Source: Ruegeria meonggei
Lineage (GTDB): Bacteria; Pseudomonadota; Alphaproteobacteria; Rhodobacterales; Rhodobacteraceae
DNA length: 64,000 nt
Assembly: GCF_900172215.1 (NCBI RefSeq)
Contig: NZ_FWFP01000010.1
Coordinates: forward strand, 62,001 to 126,000
Direction: 5' to 3'
Of the stretch, positions 52,238-61,204 are shown piece after piece. Below the pieces are notes generated by a model that searched no databases, was not told where the DNA came from, and saw nothing but the letters and a program-made list of their open reading frames with translations. Numbering within the stretch: position 1 is the stretch's first letter; every line of letters starts with the position of its first letter. The translations under genes were made by a program, and so were the position numbers.

Positions 52238-52831
52238 TTAGCTCTGAACGTCGGCCATGCGCTCTTCAAGGGTCGGGCCCTCGGGAACGAATGTGATGTC
52301 GGAAAAGCCGCGGTCGATGTAACCGCCGTGCTCGGCCGAGGACCCCTCATAGCCGAGCAGGGGCCAGACATCCTTGTTGTCGTAAATGCCGAAATAGGCG
52401 GTCCAGCGGACACCCTGGAAGAAGCCCTCATGCTGGAAGTGTCTTAACAGACCCTCACGCGCGTCCGGATCTTCAATTTTGGCATAGGGAACCCCAAAAA
52501 GTTCCTGCGCTTTCGCATCAATCTGATCCAGACCATCAGTGAGGCCCTTGGCCATGTCTGCATCAGCCTCGGCATTGGTCATGACGGTCATTGCAATGGC
52601 TTCGTAATGTGACAGATGCAAAAAATCGGGGTGCGGGTAGATATCCTGCACCATGCGCAGCAGGCTGGTGCTTTGCGCCTCAGTCAGAACTTCCGACGCC
52701 GCAAAGGCTGCGCTACTCAGCATGGCGTTAGTTGTGATGCCGGCCATGGTTGTCGTCATCAGGAACATGCGGCGGCTCATAGCCATGCGGTCCTCGTCCG
52801 ATTTGCCTAGCCGGTGGAAACGAATACTCAT
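52238..52831 (-). CDS. Gluconate 2-dehydrogenase subunit 3-like protein with Tat signal
   Basis: 197 residues from the ATG at 52831, preceded by GGGAGGAAGAAA; the upstream frame to 52882 is not used. A twin-arginine signal (SRRMFLM followed by a hydrophobic stretch ending SAAFAA) marks export in folded form, probably carrying the GMC subunit with it. The soluble part (VQDIYPHPDFLHLSHY, HFQHEGFFQGVRW, YIDRGFSDITF) matches the subunit 3 family. Confidence 0.82.
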   Translation of the reverse strand: MSIRFHRLGKSDEDRMAMSRRMFLMTTTMAGITTNAMLSSAAFAASEVLTEAQSTSLLRMVQDIYPHPDFLHLSHYEAIAMTVMTNAEADADMAKGLTDGLDQIDAKAQELFGVPYAKIEDPDAREGLLRHFQHEGFFQGVRWTAYFGIYDNKDVWPLLGYEGSSAEHGGYIDRGFSDITFVPEGPTLEERMADVQS

Positions 52832-52862
52832 TTTCTTCCTCCCAGTGGGTTTGTTTGCGCGG

Positions 52863-53564
52863 TCAGGCCGCTTTTTCTTCACGGGGTATTAACACAGACA
52901 GCCGATCCTCTGCGGCTCTGATCAATGCTCCGGGAAAGCTCTTTTGTTGAAGGGGTGCCCCCGACATGAGGGTGGTGATCGTGGTGTGGGCATCCGGTCG
53001 TAGAAGCGGCTCAGATGGGAAAGCCGCCTGATGTATCAGGCAAAGCTCGGCCCAGTGACCTGGATCAGGGAGGCGCAACAGGATCGCGGCATGCAGCAGC
53101 GCGACGCGACCGTCTTGAGTGGTCCGTACCCTTTGCGCCGTTCCGGCAAGTTTGCACCCCTTTACCAGCACATTCCAGGCACCGTCACAGAACGATCCGG
53201 GGCAGGCGCCTGTCTGTGCATCGATGTCAAAGCGGGTGAGCGCCTCGGCCAACGTGCCACAGATCAGAGCGTATCCATCCTCCACGGTAAAGTTCGGCCC
53301 GCAGGGCAGAACTATCGCAATGTTCAGCGTACATGGCCCCTGCGGAACGATGCCGCCACCACTTCCGCGGGTCACCACCTGGCGCCCAGCGGCCCGGGTG
53401 TCGTGTAAATGCGCCTTCATCGCCGCACGTCGCGCCAATGCTGCGGGAAGTACAAGCGCTTGATCTTCGGCCTGCCACAGCAGCATGGCGGGTTTGCCCG
53501 CCTGAAACATGGCCGTCTCACGTGCGATCCCATCTTCAGCAGTGGCAAATGGGGCAATAATCAT
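52863..53564 (-). CDS. Lipoate-protein ligase A-like protein
   Basis: 233 residues from the ATG at 53564, which overlaps the E2 stop. The BPL/LplA fold is seen in VVTRGSGGGIVPQGPCTLNIAI (RxSGGG lipoate loop; the usual H/D after V is changed) and VLVKGCKLAGTAQR (the lysine that binds lipoyl-AMP). It probably attaches lipoate to the separate lipoyl-domain protein encoded two genes upstream. Confidence 0.8.
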   Translation of the reverse strand: MIIAPFATAEDGIARETAMFQAGKPAMLLWQAEDQALVLPAALARRAAMKAHLHDTRAAGRQVVTRGSGGGIVPQGPCTLNIAIVLPCGPNFTVEDGYALICGTLAEALTRFDIDAQTGACPGSFCDGAWNVLVKGCKLAGTAQRVRTTQDGRVALLHAAILLRLPDPGHWAELCLIHQAAFPSEPLLRPDAHTTITTLMSGAPLQQKSFPGALIRAAEDRLSVLIPREEKAA

Positions 53565-54250
53565 GGCACGAATTCCTCGATCATTGTGCAAAGATCGGTC
53601 AGGAACGCGGCGGCAGGTGCACCGTCGATGGCTCTGTGGTCGAATGTCAGTGATAGGCCCGCATAGGGCTTCCAAACCACATTTTCCCCATCCCGTACTG
53701 GTGTGTCCACGGTGCGCCCGATACCCAGAATGGCGATTTGGGGCGTGTTGATGATCGGGGTGAATTGCTCCACCCGGCTAAGCCCAAGGTTGGAGATCGT
53801 GAAGGTGCCGCCAGTCATTTCAGGCACGGTCAGCTTGTTTGATTGTGCCCGCTGCACCAGATCTCGCCGCGCCGCACGCAGCTCCGGCAGGCTCATGCGG
53901 TCCGCTCCAAAGATCGCGGGCGCGGCAAGCAGGTTGCCCGGCAGCGCAATGGCAACACCAAGATCGACAGCATCAGTGAGATGCACTTCACGCCCTTCGA
54001 CCCTGCCATTGATGTCGGGATGATTTTTGAGGGTCCGGATGACCGCCCCCATCAGCAAATCCTCGACCGATAGAGAATTCCCTTCACCCTTGAACTGCGC
54101 CTTGGCCGCCAGAAGGGCCGTCATGTCGGCACGGGCATGGTGGGTTAGCTGGGCGGCATCCCGCAGCGAAGCGCTCATCTTGTCGGCTATCATGCCGCGC
54201 GCGCCGCGCAGAGGCACCACCGTTGACTCTGTGACGGTTTGCACGGTCAC
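53561..54250 (-). CDS. 2-oxoacid dehydrogenase E2 catalytic domain as a stand-alone protein
   Basis: 229 residues, only the acyltransferase catalytic domain. GTFTISNLGLSRVEQFTPIIN and the active-site SLTFDHRAIDGAPAA (HxxxD) are present. No lipoyl domain or E3-binding domain is attached; the lipoyl domain is encoded by the gene just upstream with a 4-bp overlap. E2 normally is one chain of about 400 residues, so this is a split E2. Confidence 0.88.
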   Translation of the reverse strand: MTVQTVTESTVVPLRGARGMIADKMSASLRDAAQLTHHARADMTALLAAKAQFKGEGNSLSVEDLLMGAVIRTLKNHPDINGRVEGREVHLTDAVDLGVAIALPGNLLAAPAIFGADRMSLPELRAARRDLVQRAQSNKLTVPEMTGGTFTISNLGLSRVEQFTPIINTPQIAILGIGRTVDTPVRDGENVVWKPYAGLSLTFDHRAIDGAPAAAFLTDLCTMIEEFVP

Positions 54251-54480
54251 GAGACCGCTCCGATCACATCGCCCTTGGCCGCAACCTCATCCTGCGCCTT
54301 GGCTATGCTTAGCGTGCCGGTGGCAGGGGCGGTGATCTCGTATTGGACCTTGGCTGTCATGATCTCGGCGATCAGCGCACCCTCGGTGACCTGTGCCCCG
54401 TCACTGGCCAGCCAGGCGGTGATGACGCATTCTTCATCGCCGTCCCAAAGGTCGGATGGAATGATGATATCGGTAGCCAA
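54247..54480 (-). CDS. Lipoyl-domain protein (detached E2 N-terminal domain)
   Basis: 77 residues starting with TTG at 54480, chosen because AGAGGAGA lies upstream and the lipoyl fold begins directly after it; the longer frame to 54657 runs into the E1-beta gene. The lipoylated lysine is in EIMTAKVQYEI (usually DKA/DKV). It carries acyl groups between E1 and the separate E2 catalytic subunit. Confidence 0.85.
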   Translation of the reverse strand: MATDIIIPSDLWDGDEECVITAWLASDGAQVTEGALIAEIMTAKVQYEITAPATGTLSIAKAQDEVAAKGDVIGAVS

Positions 54481-54550
54481 TTGGCAGTCTCCTCTTGCGG
54501 CCACCCCATCATTCCAGGGTGGCATCTGCTTGTAATGGGTTTGTCTGAGG

Positions 54551-55582
54551 TTAGGCCGGAACCGGCGCTCCACAGATCTCACGCGCGGCGGCGACGATCT
54601 TGTCCGCATTAGGCAGGCAATGCTGTTCCAGAACGCGGGCAAACGGGATCGGCACATCCGGATAGGCGATGCGTTTGGGGGGGGCCTTAAGATCCGCCAT
54701 ATTGCTTTCGGTCACGGTCGCGATGATTTCGCCCGACACTCCGTAGCTGTGGTAATCCTCGTCCACCACGATCAACCGCCCGGTCTTTGCGACGCTGGCG
54801 CGGATCGTGTCGCGATCCAGCGGCACCAGAGACCGCAGATCTACCACCTCGGCTCTGATACCCTGATCGGCCAACCTTTCCGCCGCTTTCAGCCCGTGAT
54901 GAACGCCTTGCGCAATCGATACGATGGTCACGTCGTGCCCTTCGCGAGCAATCGCGGCCTTGCCGATTTCGACCTCATAGCTTTCTTCCGGCACATGCAC
55001 GATGGCGCCCGCTTCGGTGCCGAGCCAGCCCATACCCTGCAATCCCTTGTGATACATGTAAATCACCGGATTCGGGTCGCGCAGCGCCGCTGTCATCAGC
55101 CCCTTGGCATCATAGGCATTGGACGGACTGACCACTTTCATGCCGGGTAGATGGGCAAAGCTGCCATAGAGACATTGCGAATGCTGCCCTGCATCGGAAT
55201 AGCCACCCCCGGTCGAGGTCATCAGCACCATGGGTACGTTGAAATTCCCGCCCGAGAAATAGGTGTTCTTGGCCATCAGATTGTAAATCGCATCAAAGCA
55301 GACGCCGAAGAAGTCAACGAACATCAGTTCGACAACCGGCTTCATGCCATCCTGTGCCGCCCCCACGGCGGCACCGATAAACCCAGTCTCCGAAATTGGC
55401 GTGTCGCGGACCCGTTCCTTGCCAAACTCCTCCAGCAATCCACGGGTGTTGCCAAAGACACCGCCCAGTTCCGCGATGTCTTCGCCCATGACGAACACGC
55501 TCGGATCATCGCGCATTTCCTGTGCGGTGGCCTCGGCCATTGCCCGGGCAATTGTAAGTTTACGTTCATTTTCCATTATCAT
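54551..55582 (-). CDS. 2-oxoacid (acetoin-type) dehydrogenase E1 beta subunit
   Basis: 343 residues, normal for AcoB/PdhB-type subunits. FVMGEDIAELGGVFGNTRGL, DTPISETGFIGAAVGAA, GGGYSDAGQHSQ and VVDLRSLVPLD are typical. With E1 alpha it forms the TPP-dependent heterotetramer. Context (AcoR-like regulator, lipoate handling) favours acetoin or a similar diketone or keto acid, but the substrate cannot be read from sequence. Confidence 0.92.
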   Translation of the reverse strand: MIMENERKLTIARAMAEATAQEMRDDPSVFVMGEDIAELGGVFGNTRGLLEEFGKERVRDTPISETGFIGAAVGAAQDGMKPVVELMFVDFFGVCFDAIYNLMAKNTYFSGGNFNVPMVLMTSTGGGYSDAGQHSQCLYGSFAHLPGMKVVSPSNAYDAKGLMTAALRDPNPVIYMYHKGLQGMGWLGTEAGAIVHVPEESYEVEIGKAAIAREGHDVTIVSIAQGVHHGLKAAERLADQGIRAEVVDLRSLVPLDRDTIRASVAKTGRLIVVDEDYHSYGVSGEIIATVTESNMADLKAPPKRIAYPDVPIPFARVLEQHCLPNADKIVAAAREICGAPVPA

Positions 55583-55597
55583 TTCTCCCTTGGCCTA

Positions 55598-56584
55598 TCA
55601 GGCGAACACAGCTGTCAGCGCGTCTTCAGGTTTCGGATCGGCGCTTTCGCGCGCAAAACCGATTGCTTCGTCCACAGCGGCCTGTGCCTTGTCTTCCAAT
55701 GCATCCAGTTCCGCTTCGGTAAAGTTGCCGTCAGCCAGGAGCTTGGCGCGCATTGCCGGGATCGGGTCCTTCTCGAACAGCCCGTCCTTTTCACCGTCTG
55801 GGCGGTAGCCTTCGGCATCGCCCATAAAGTGTCCGGCCAGACGATAGGTTTCGACCTCGATCAGTGTCGGACCTTCGCCGCGACGCGCCCGCGCGATCGC
55901 TTCACCGGCAACCTCGTAGATCTTCATTGGATCGTTGCCTGGAATGTAATGGCCAGGAATACCGTATGCCGCCGCCCGGTCCGAGTTGCGCTGTATCGCG
56001 GTCGAGGCCTCTTTCGACACGGAAATGCCCCAGGCATTGTCCTCGACCACAACGACCATCGGCAATTTCCAGACCGCCGCCAGGTTCATGGCCTCGTGAA
56101 AGGCCCCCTGATTAGCAGCACCTTCACCGATAAACGATACCGCGACACCCGGCTTACCCTGTATCTGACGCGACAGCGCCGCCCCGGCCGCAGGCCCCAT
56201 GCCTTGAGCGATAATCCCCGAACAGGCAAAGTTCACATCGGCGTCGAAGATATGCATATGGCCACCGCGCCCGCCCGACAGGCCCGTCGCCTTGCCGAAA
56301 ATTTCGGCGGCCATCTTCTTCAGATCCACACCCTTAGCGATGGCCTGATGATGCGGGCGATGCGTCGCCGTCACGACATCTTCGGGATTCAGATGGGCAC
56401 AGACACCAACCGCCACCGGTTCCTGTCCGTCTGACAAATGCATCTCACCTGGGATCGGTCCGTCCGCCATGTTGAAAACCGGCGACTTGCCTTCCATGTA
56501 GATTTTCTCGATGGCGTTTTCGAACCGACGGCTGGTCACCATCTTTTCATACATCCACGCCAAGGTGTCTTTTGCTGGCTGCAT
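55598..56584 (-). CDS. 2-oxoacid (acetoin-type) dehydrogenase E1 alpha subunit
   Basis: 328 residues from the ATG at 56584 (GGAGGAGAGGAACA upstream); the longer open frame to 56725 is not used. The TPP-binding motif is GEGAANQGAFHEAMNLAAVWKLP...EDN (normally GDG...NN). GRGGHMHIFDADVNF and YRLAGHFMGDAEGYR are typical of AcoA/PdhA. First gene of the seven-gene operon. Confidence 0.92.
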   Translation of the reverse strand: MQPAKDTLAWMYEKMVTSRRFENAIEKIYMEGKSPVFNMADGPIPGEMHLSDGQEPVAVGVCAHLNPEDVVTATHRPHHQAIAKGVDLKKMAAEIFGKATGLSGGRGGHMHIFDADVNFACSGIIAQGMGPAAGAALSRQIQGKPGVAVSFIGEGAANQGAFHEAMNLAAVWKLPMVVVVEDNAWGISVSKEASTAIQRNSDRAAAYGIPGHYIPGNDPMKIYEVAGEAIARARRGEGPTLIEVETYRLAGHFMGDAEGYRPDGEKDGLFEKDPIPAMRAKLLADGNFTEAELDALEDKAQAAVDEAIGFARESADPKPEDALTAVFA

Positions 56585-56624
56585 TGTTCCTCTCCTCCTT
56601 GTCGAAGAAAAGGCTGATGCAATC

Positions 56625-56630
56625 TTTATA
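56625..56630 (-). promoter_or_regulatory. Candidate -10 element of the dehydrogenase operon
   Basis: TATAAA on the minus strand, about 40 nt upstream of the E1 alpha start and downstream of the TGTCTCA sites. No recognisable -35 lies 17 bp further up, as expected for an activator-dependent sigma-70 promoter. No -24/-12 element with correct spacing was found. Confidence 0.45.
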
Positions 56631-56658
56631 GGTTGTGTAGCGTTTTCCCTCAGCGAAG

Positions 56659-56701
56659 TGAGACAACGGAAAAACTGTCTCATCTGGTTCGAGTTGGGAC
56701 A
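56659..56701. promoter_or_regulatory. Likely AcoR-like binding sites (copies 2 and 3) before the dehydrogenase operon
   Basis: TGTCTCA-N12-TGGGACA at 56676-56701 matches the 48220 site in 21 of 28 positions over the aligned core. An overlapping TGAGACA-N10-TGTCTCA pair spans 56659-56682. Three half-sites in 43 bp make it a likely activator site. Confidence 0.72.
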
Positions 56702-56725
56702 CTCAATTGGACAGACATGCGCCAA

Positions 56726-57293
56726 ACAGCATTGAATTATAGAGCGTTCGTCGGTGAAATTGGTCGACTGTTTCGTGGGTCGAGACCTTCCGCTATTCAG
56801 CTACAACCACACCACTGACGAGGTTTGTTCCCGCATTTACAACCGCGTCCGCTTGGCGATGTATCGTTCCCATTGATGCACTGCGCAGCATCCGTTGCTA
56901 AGGGCTCACTGCCGACATTCTCTGCAGTATGGGTAGACGGGTAGTATGAGCCCATTGCTGCCGCTGGACAAGCTTTCGCCTTTCGCCTGTGCAGCACGTC
57001 GCAATCCCCGCATTCCGGACGTTCCCAGGCGCTTCACAGATGGCAGGGCTGCGGACTTTTCCGGCGTTGCCACTCTGGGTGTTCGCTGACGCAGCATCCA
57101 CTCGCAGTTGCGACACACTCATTGCTGCGCTGCAGCCGATGCCGCCAGACCGGGCATTAAATGCCAGCCTGAGGGACGAAATTCGAACTCTCTTTTCACC
57201 GCAACCGAGACCGGCAAACGAGGAACGGTCAAATCCACCATTCACTTGCACAACGCAAATGTCCGGTTTCTAACGGTTCCAACATTTTTCAGA
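56726..57293. other. Intergenic region without a supported gene
   Basis: About 570 bp. Several short frames exist on both strands (for example 56898-57251 minus and 56989-57273 plus) but they overlap each other, lack ribosome sites and show no family motif. It may be decayed coding sequence. Confidence 0.5.
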
Positions 57294-58148
57294 TTATGTT
57301 TTGACCCCCGAAGCTGCAATCATAGTACACGGGCCAATGAAACCGGTGTCGGTTTCAAAGGCTTCCAGCGCGGTCTCTACTTCCTCCCAAGCAGCCTGTT
57401 TGGCCTCATCGTCCAGCCCTCCAAGCATTTGGTGTAGGGCCCCAAAGCTTTCCTGTTCAAAGCGCAGGCATTCCTGCGCCGTTTCAAGGACAACGGGCGC
57501 TTCGATTTTTTGCGTTTGAATATCACCGAGTCCGGCCGCTTCAAAAAGGTCTTCGATTACACCAGGTGCACCGAGGCTGAACGGGCCGGGCAATCCCGGA
57601 GCCGGTGCGGGAAGATTAGCGTGTTTGCGAATGATACCGACTGGGTCGGAAAAGAAACGGCATTCCTGCGGCGTCGCATAAACCAGAGCGCCTACCGATC
57701 CACCTTTGTGCAAGGCGGAGATCTGACTTTTCATCGAGCGTTTCTGATCCGGGAAGAAAATGAGGCCGACCCGTGAAATCACGGCATCAAACCGTTGATC
57801 CCCGGTCTTAAGGTTTTCGCCGTCCATAACTGTGGCACGCGCCTGTGTCAGTCCGGCCCGTTCAAACTGATCATTGGCAAGTCGGGTAAGGTTCTCAGAA
57901 AAATCGGTGGACAAGACAAAGCCGTCTGATTCGACGCGCCTCGCGCTCTGCAGCGCATCCTGACCAGAGCCACCTGCGATATGCAACACTATGGACCCTG
58001 ACTGGACACCGCACATGTCCAGGAGCGTTTCGGTCGCTGGTCCGAGCCATCGATCCAGCAACGGCCCCCAGGCATTCCAGTGTTCAGCGACATTATCCCA
58101 CTGACTTCGAGTGGAGTTCTTAAAGGCAACGGGATCAAAATTTGTCAT
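57294..58148 (-). CDS. Class I SAM-dependent methyltransferase
   Basis: 284 residues. Motif I is IVLHIAGGSGQDALQSAR (the normal acidic residue replaced), then VLSTDFSENL and DAVISRVGLIFFPD; similar to UbiE/arsenite-type small-molecule methyltransferases. It is 12 nt after the hydrolase-glycosyltransferase gene, so likely in the TetR-controlled operon and acting on the same compound. Confidence 0.8.
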   Translation of the reverse strand: MTNFDPVAFKNSTRSQWDNVAEHWNAWGPLLDRWLGPATETLLDMCGVQSGSIVLHIAGGSGQDALQSARRVESDGFVLSTDFSENLTRLANDQFERAGLTQARATVMDGENLKTGDQRFDAVISRVGLIFFPDQKRSMKSQISALHKGGSVGALVYATPQECRFFSDPVGIIRKHANLPAPAPGLPGPFSLGAPGVIEDLFEAAGLGDIQTQKIEAPVVLETAQECLRFEQESFGALHQMLGGLDDEAKQAAWEEVETALEAFETDTGFIGPCTMIAASGVKT

Positions 58149-58160
58149 ATATCAATATCC

Positions 58161-60260
58161 TTATAGCAATTCGTGAAGCATGGCCGCAGCGCGCGATGCC
58201 CCGTCGGCGGCGACGGTATTCGGGATGCGTGGAGCGCCCAATTCCTCGAGCATGGCCGTCGCAATCCTTTCGGGATCGCTTTCGGCAAAAATCATCTTGC
58301 GTCCGGCGTTGTAGCGTTCCAGACGGCTGGCCACGTGGAAGTTTTGTTCGAAATGGTTGCGCAACGGAAAGTAAAGGAAGGGAGTGCCTGCTGCCGCAAG
58401 TTCCATGCAAGTGGTCAATCCGCCTTGCACCAAAGCCAGATCACAAGCCGCTAAGTGCCGGTCAAGATCTGGCACGAATGCACGCATCTCAACTCCATCG
58501 GGCAGATCAAACATTGCCGGATCAAGCCGCGGACCAGCAACCACAATGATCCGCAACTCCGGAATACGGGTGCGCGCCAATGGTACCGCCTTGAGAATTC
58601 GTTGGATCAGCGCCGCGCCGACACCGGACCCGCCGACAGCCACGATGCAGGTCGTGCGCCCGTCATCATAGCCGAATTCAACGCGTAGGTCGTCTCGGCT
58701 GCCAAATTCTGACGGATGCTGCCCGATGATGTAGTCGGAAAACTCGAAATGTTTCGGTATCCAGTCGCGCATTTGCGGTAACCCGTCACCGAAGTCCCGA
58801 TTAACGATGTCGTCGCTCGTGCCCACGAAAATTGAGCGATCCCGGACATCTGGATGTCCTTCTACATGTTTGATCATCTCAGCATTGTAATCGGTAGTCA
58901 GGAACGCCTCACGCGGGCCGTTTTCCGCAAATGGCAGCCAACCTACGAAATCTGTAAACCACGCCATCGGCGCTTTTTTCAGGTCTGGGTGTTCGTGCCA
59001 GTAGTGGTCCACATCCCAAGCTTCGTCAGCGATCACCAGATCATAGGATTCTTCTTCCAGTACCTCTTGGAACACCATGAAATTCTTGATCAGGATCTCG
59101 TCCATGTTGCGGATCGCCTGAAAGGCGTGGAGATCATGTTCTCCACATTCGGCCTCAATATGCGCGCTTTCGTTGGCCAGCAATTTGCTGGCCGGATGGA
59201 CGCGTTCGGTGTTGGCATCCAGAAACCGGATTACCGGGTCCTGCGCCAGCCAATCCACTTGCAGATCAGGGTGCAGCTTGCGTAGCTCACGTGTTACCGC
59301 CAGATCTCGACGTGCGTGGCCCAAGCCAATAGGAGAGGACAGATACAGCACCCGTTTCGGTGCACTCGTCACCTTGCGACTTTCGGGCTTCCACGTCCCC
59401 AGATGACGTGCGAGAAAATCGCGCATCAAGGTGTTGAACCGGGCGGGGAAACGCGCGTGGATTGCATGCCCGCCGTCCTCAAAGACCTGCAATTCACCAC
59501 CCGTCAGCTCCGCGATGGCAAAAGATGTTTCCGGGGGAGTGACGTCGTCATTGTCGCCGACACAAATCAGGCTTGGGCATTGCACTTTGCGATACATGTC
59601 CTCGTCAATTGCGATCTCCGGTGTGTCTCGAGCCTCTTGCGTCATGATCAGCATTTCAGCATCACCTTCCAACGCCCAGGCGACGGCATCTTCGTGCTGT
59701 TTGGTGGAATGTGGTTCGTTATGAACCCGATCCAGAAAGAAGCGCACAAAATCTGGGTAATCCTTGCGCCAGTAGTCGGGATTGTATTTCTGCCAGAGCT
59801 GCGGATGGTCGACCAGATCGTTGGCATAGGCATCTGCCCGTTCTTTTTTGGGGGGAACAATCGGGCTCCACGCGCCGGTTGAGATAACAGCGCTGACGCG
59901 ATCAGGGTGATAGGCCGCCACGGCAAAGGCGATGGCACTGCTGAAAGAAAGCCCGACAAGTGCAGCCTTTTCAACGCCGATTTCATCCATGACCGCAATC
60001 ACATCGGCGACAATCTTGTCGATTGTGTAAGCGTCTGGATTATCGGGACGGTCTGATTTCCCATTGCCGCGTGGATCAAACGTAATGACCCGAAACCGCT
60101 CACTCAGATATGGCACTTGCGCTTTCCAGACGCGGGAATGGATAAGCGCCCAGGTCGGCACGAACAGGATCGTCTCGGCCCCATCTCCGTAGATTTCATA
60201 GTGCAGGTTTACGCCGTCACGATCGGTCGTACCTTCAGTATGGGGAAGTTTAGCGCGCAT
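58161..60260 (-). CDS. Fusion of alpha/beta hydrolase and GT-B glycosyltransferase
   Basis: 699 residues from the ATG at 60260 (AAGGAGGAACCCAATC). Residues about 1-275 are an alpha/beta hydrolase with the nucleophile elbow ALVGLSFSSA and the catalytic His in DGGHAIHARF. Residues about 290-690 resemble UGT/MurG-type glycosyltransferases: SSPIGLGHARRDLAV at the start and ALVQGGLTTCMELAAAGTPFLYFPLRNHFEQN, the sugar-nucleotide-binding C-terminal motif. Fusion of the two is unusual. It starts inside the TetR gene (11-bp overlap). Activity on a glycosylated or esterified natural product or xenobiotic is an inference. Confidence 0.83.
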   Translation of the reverse strand: MRAKLPHTEGTTDRDGVNLHYEIYGDGAETILFVPTWALIHSRVWKAQVPYLSERFRVITFDPRGNGKSDRPDNPDAYTIDKIVADVIAVMDEIGVEKAALVGLSFSSAIAFAVAAYHPDRVSAVISTGAWSPIVPPKKERADAYANDLVDHPQLWQKYNPDYWRKDYPDFVRFFLDRVHNEPHSTKQHEDAVAWALEGDAEMLIMTQEARDTPEIAIDEDMYRKVQCPSLICVGDNDDVTPPETSFAIAELTGGELQVFEDGGHAIHARFPARFNTLMRDFLARHLGTWKPESRKVTSAPKRVLYLSSPIGLGHARRDLAVTRELRKLHPDLQVDWLAQDPVIRFLDANTERVHPASKLLANESAHIEAECGEHDLHAFQAIRNMDEILIKNFMVFQEVLEEESYDLVIADEAWDVDHYWHEHPDLKKAPMAWFTDFVGWLPFAENGPREAFLTTDYNAEMIKHVEGHPDVRDRSIFVGTSDDIVNRDFGDGLPQMRDWIPKHFEFSDYIIGQHPSEFGSRDDLRVEFGYDDGRTTCIVAVGGSGVGAALIQRILKAVPLARTRIPELRIIVVAGPRLDPAMFDLPDGVEMRAFVPDLDRHLAACDLALVQGGLTTCMELAAAGTPFLYFPLRNHFEQNFHVASRLERYNAGRKMIFAESDPERIATAMLEELGAPRIPNTVAADGASRAAAMLHELL

Positions 60261-60882
60261 GATTGGGTTCCTCCTTTTGAAGATTCTCCAAATTCGCGAT
60301 AACCTCGCCAACCTGGCGCAATGTTTTTCGGACGGGGTGAATCTGTTCCTCGTAGCCAAGCAGGATAAGCGCTTCGGCACCAATAAAGGCGCAGGCGATC
60401 AAGGACGCCATCGCCTCTACCGAGAGCGGACCAATATCTCCGTGTTCCTCAGTGGCCTCCTTCGCCAATGCAATCAGCAGTTCGTTCCATTGAGTAAGAG
60501 CTGCACGAACCGCGTCCCCGATTTTTGGGTTTGACCAGCCTGCGGCGATAAGTTCCTGCAAAACCCGAACATAACCAGACTGAATATCTTCATCGAGGAA
60601 GTCGCAGGCCAGAAACCACTTTTCGGAAATCCGAAGCGACGGGTTTGTGAACGTTTGTTTTTGCCGCTCTATCAATCCCGCGTTCATATATTCAAACAAC
60701 GCAAGGATCATTCCTTCCTTCGACCCAAAATGGTACCGAATTTGGCTCATCTGCGTATTTGCAATCTCTGATACCCTACGCGTCGAAAGCCTTGCAAACC
60801 CTTCTTCGGTAAGTACCTGGCGGGCTGCCTCCAGTAGCTCTAGTTTGGTCTGTTCGACGCGTTCTGCTGTCACTCGGGCCAT
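60250..60882 (-). CDS. TetR-family transcriptional regulator
   Basis: 210 residues from the ATG at 60882 (GAAAGGAT upstream). The N-terminal HTH (LLEAARQVLTEEGFARLSTRRVSEIANTQMSQIRYHFGSK) is classic TetR. The C-terminal ligand domain is generic. A 24-bp palindrome just upstream is the probable operator. It is the first gene of an operon with the fusion enzyme and methyltransferase. Confidence 0.88.
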   Translation of the reverse strand: MARVTAERVEQTKLELLEAARQVLTEEGFARLSTRRVSEIANTQMSQIRYHFGSKEGMILALFEYMNAGLIERQKQTFTNPSLRISEKWFLACDFLDEDIQSGYVRVLQELIAAGWSNPKIGDAVRAALTQWNELLIALAKEATEEHGDIGPLSVEAMASLIACAFIGAEALILLGYEEQIHPVRKTLRQVGEVIANLENLQKEEPNHAR

Positions 60883-60897
60883 AGCGAATCCTTTCAA

Positions 60898-61204
60898 ATT
60901 ACTATTAATTCATTCGAACGAATTAATCAATATTGAGAAGTTTTCACTATCTGCATGAGGCAAGAGACTCTTTACAGGTTCAACGTATTTGGCTGCTTTG
61001 GCCAGGATTTCAGCCGTTGAAGTGGGCTCTTTAATTAGAGCTTCAAGAGACTAAGTCGCGCTATAACAGAACAATTCCTGCCTCAGCGCAACACTCGCGT
61101 CGCGCGCCATTTCATGAAGCGAATTAGTGTTTGAATCCACTTTGTCGAACGCTGCGCATTCAACGAAGGACACCTAAAATCGCAGGTTCGTTAGCGCAGA
61201 TCAC
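60898..61204. promoter_or_regulatory. Control region of the tetR operon
   Basis: About 305 bp between tetR and the downstream end of the homocysteine methyltransferase gene. No gene seen. It contains the palindrome at 60904-60927. Confidence 0.5.
60904..60927. promoter_or_regulatory. Palindromic operator upstream of tetR
   Basis: ATTAATTC and GAATTAAT arms flank TTCGAA, with only one mismatched pair (A/C) in a 24-bp palindrome. It lies 22 bp before the tetR start, a normal place for TetR autorepression. Confidence 0.75.

Noticed and set aside
56898..57273. Overlapping small frames on both strands
   Set aside because: No ribosome sites, no domains and mutually overlapping; left as intergenic or decayed DNA.
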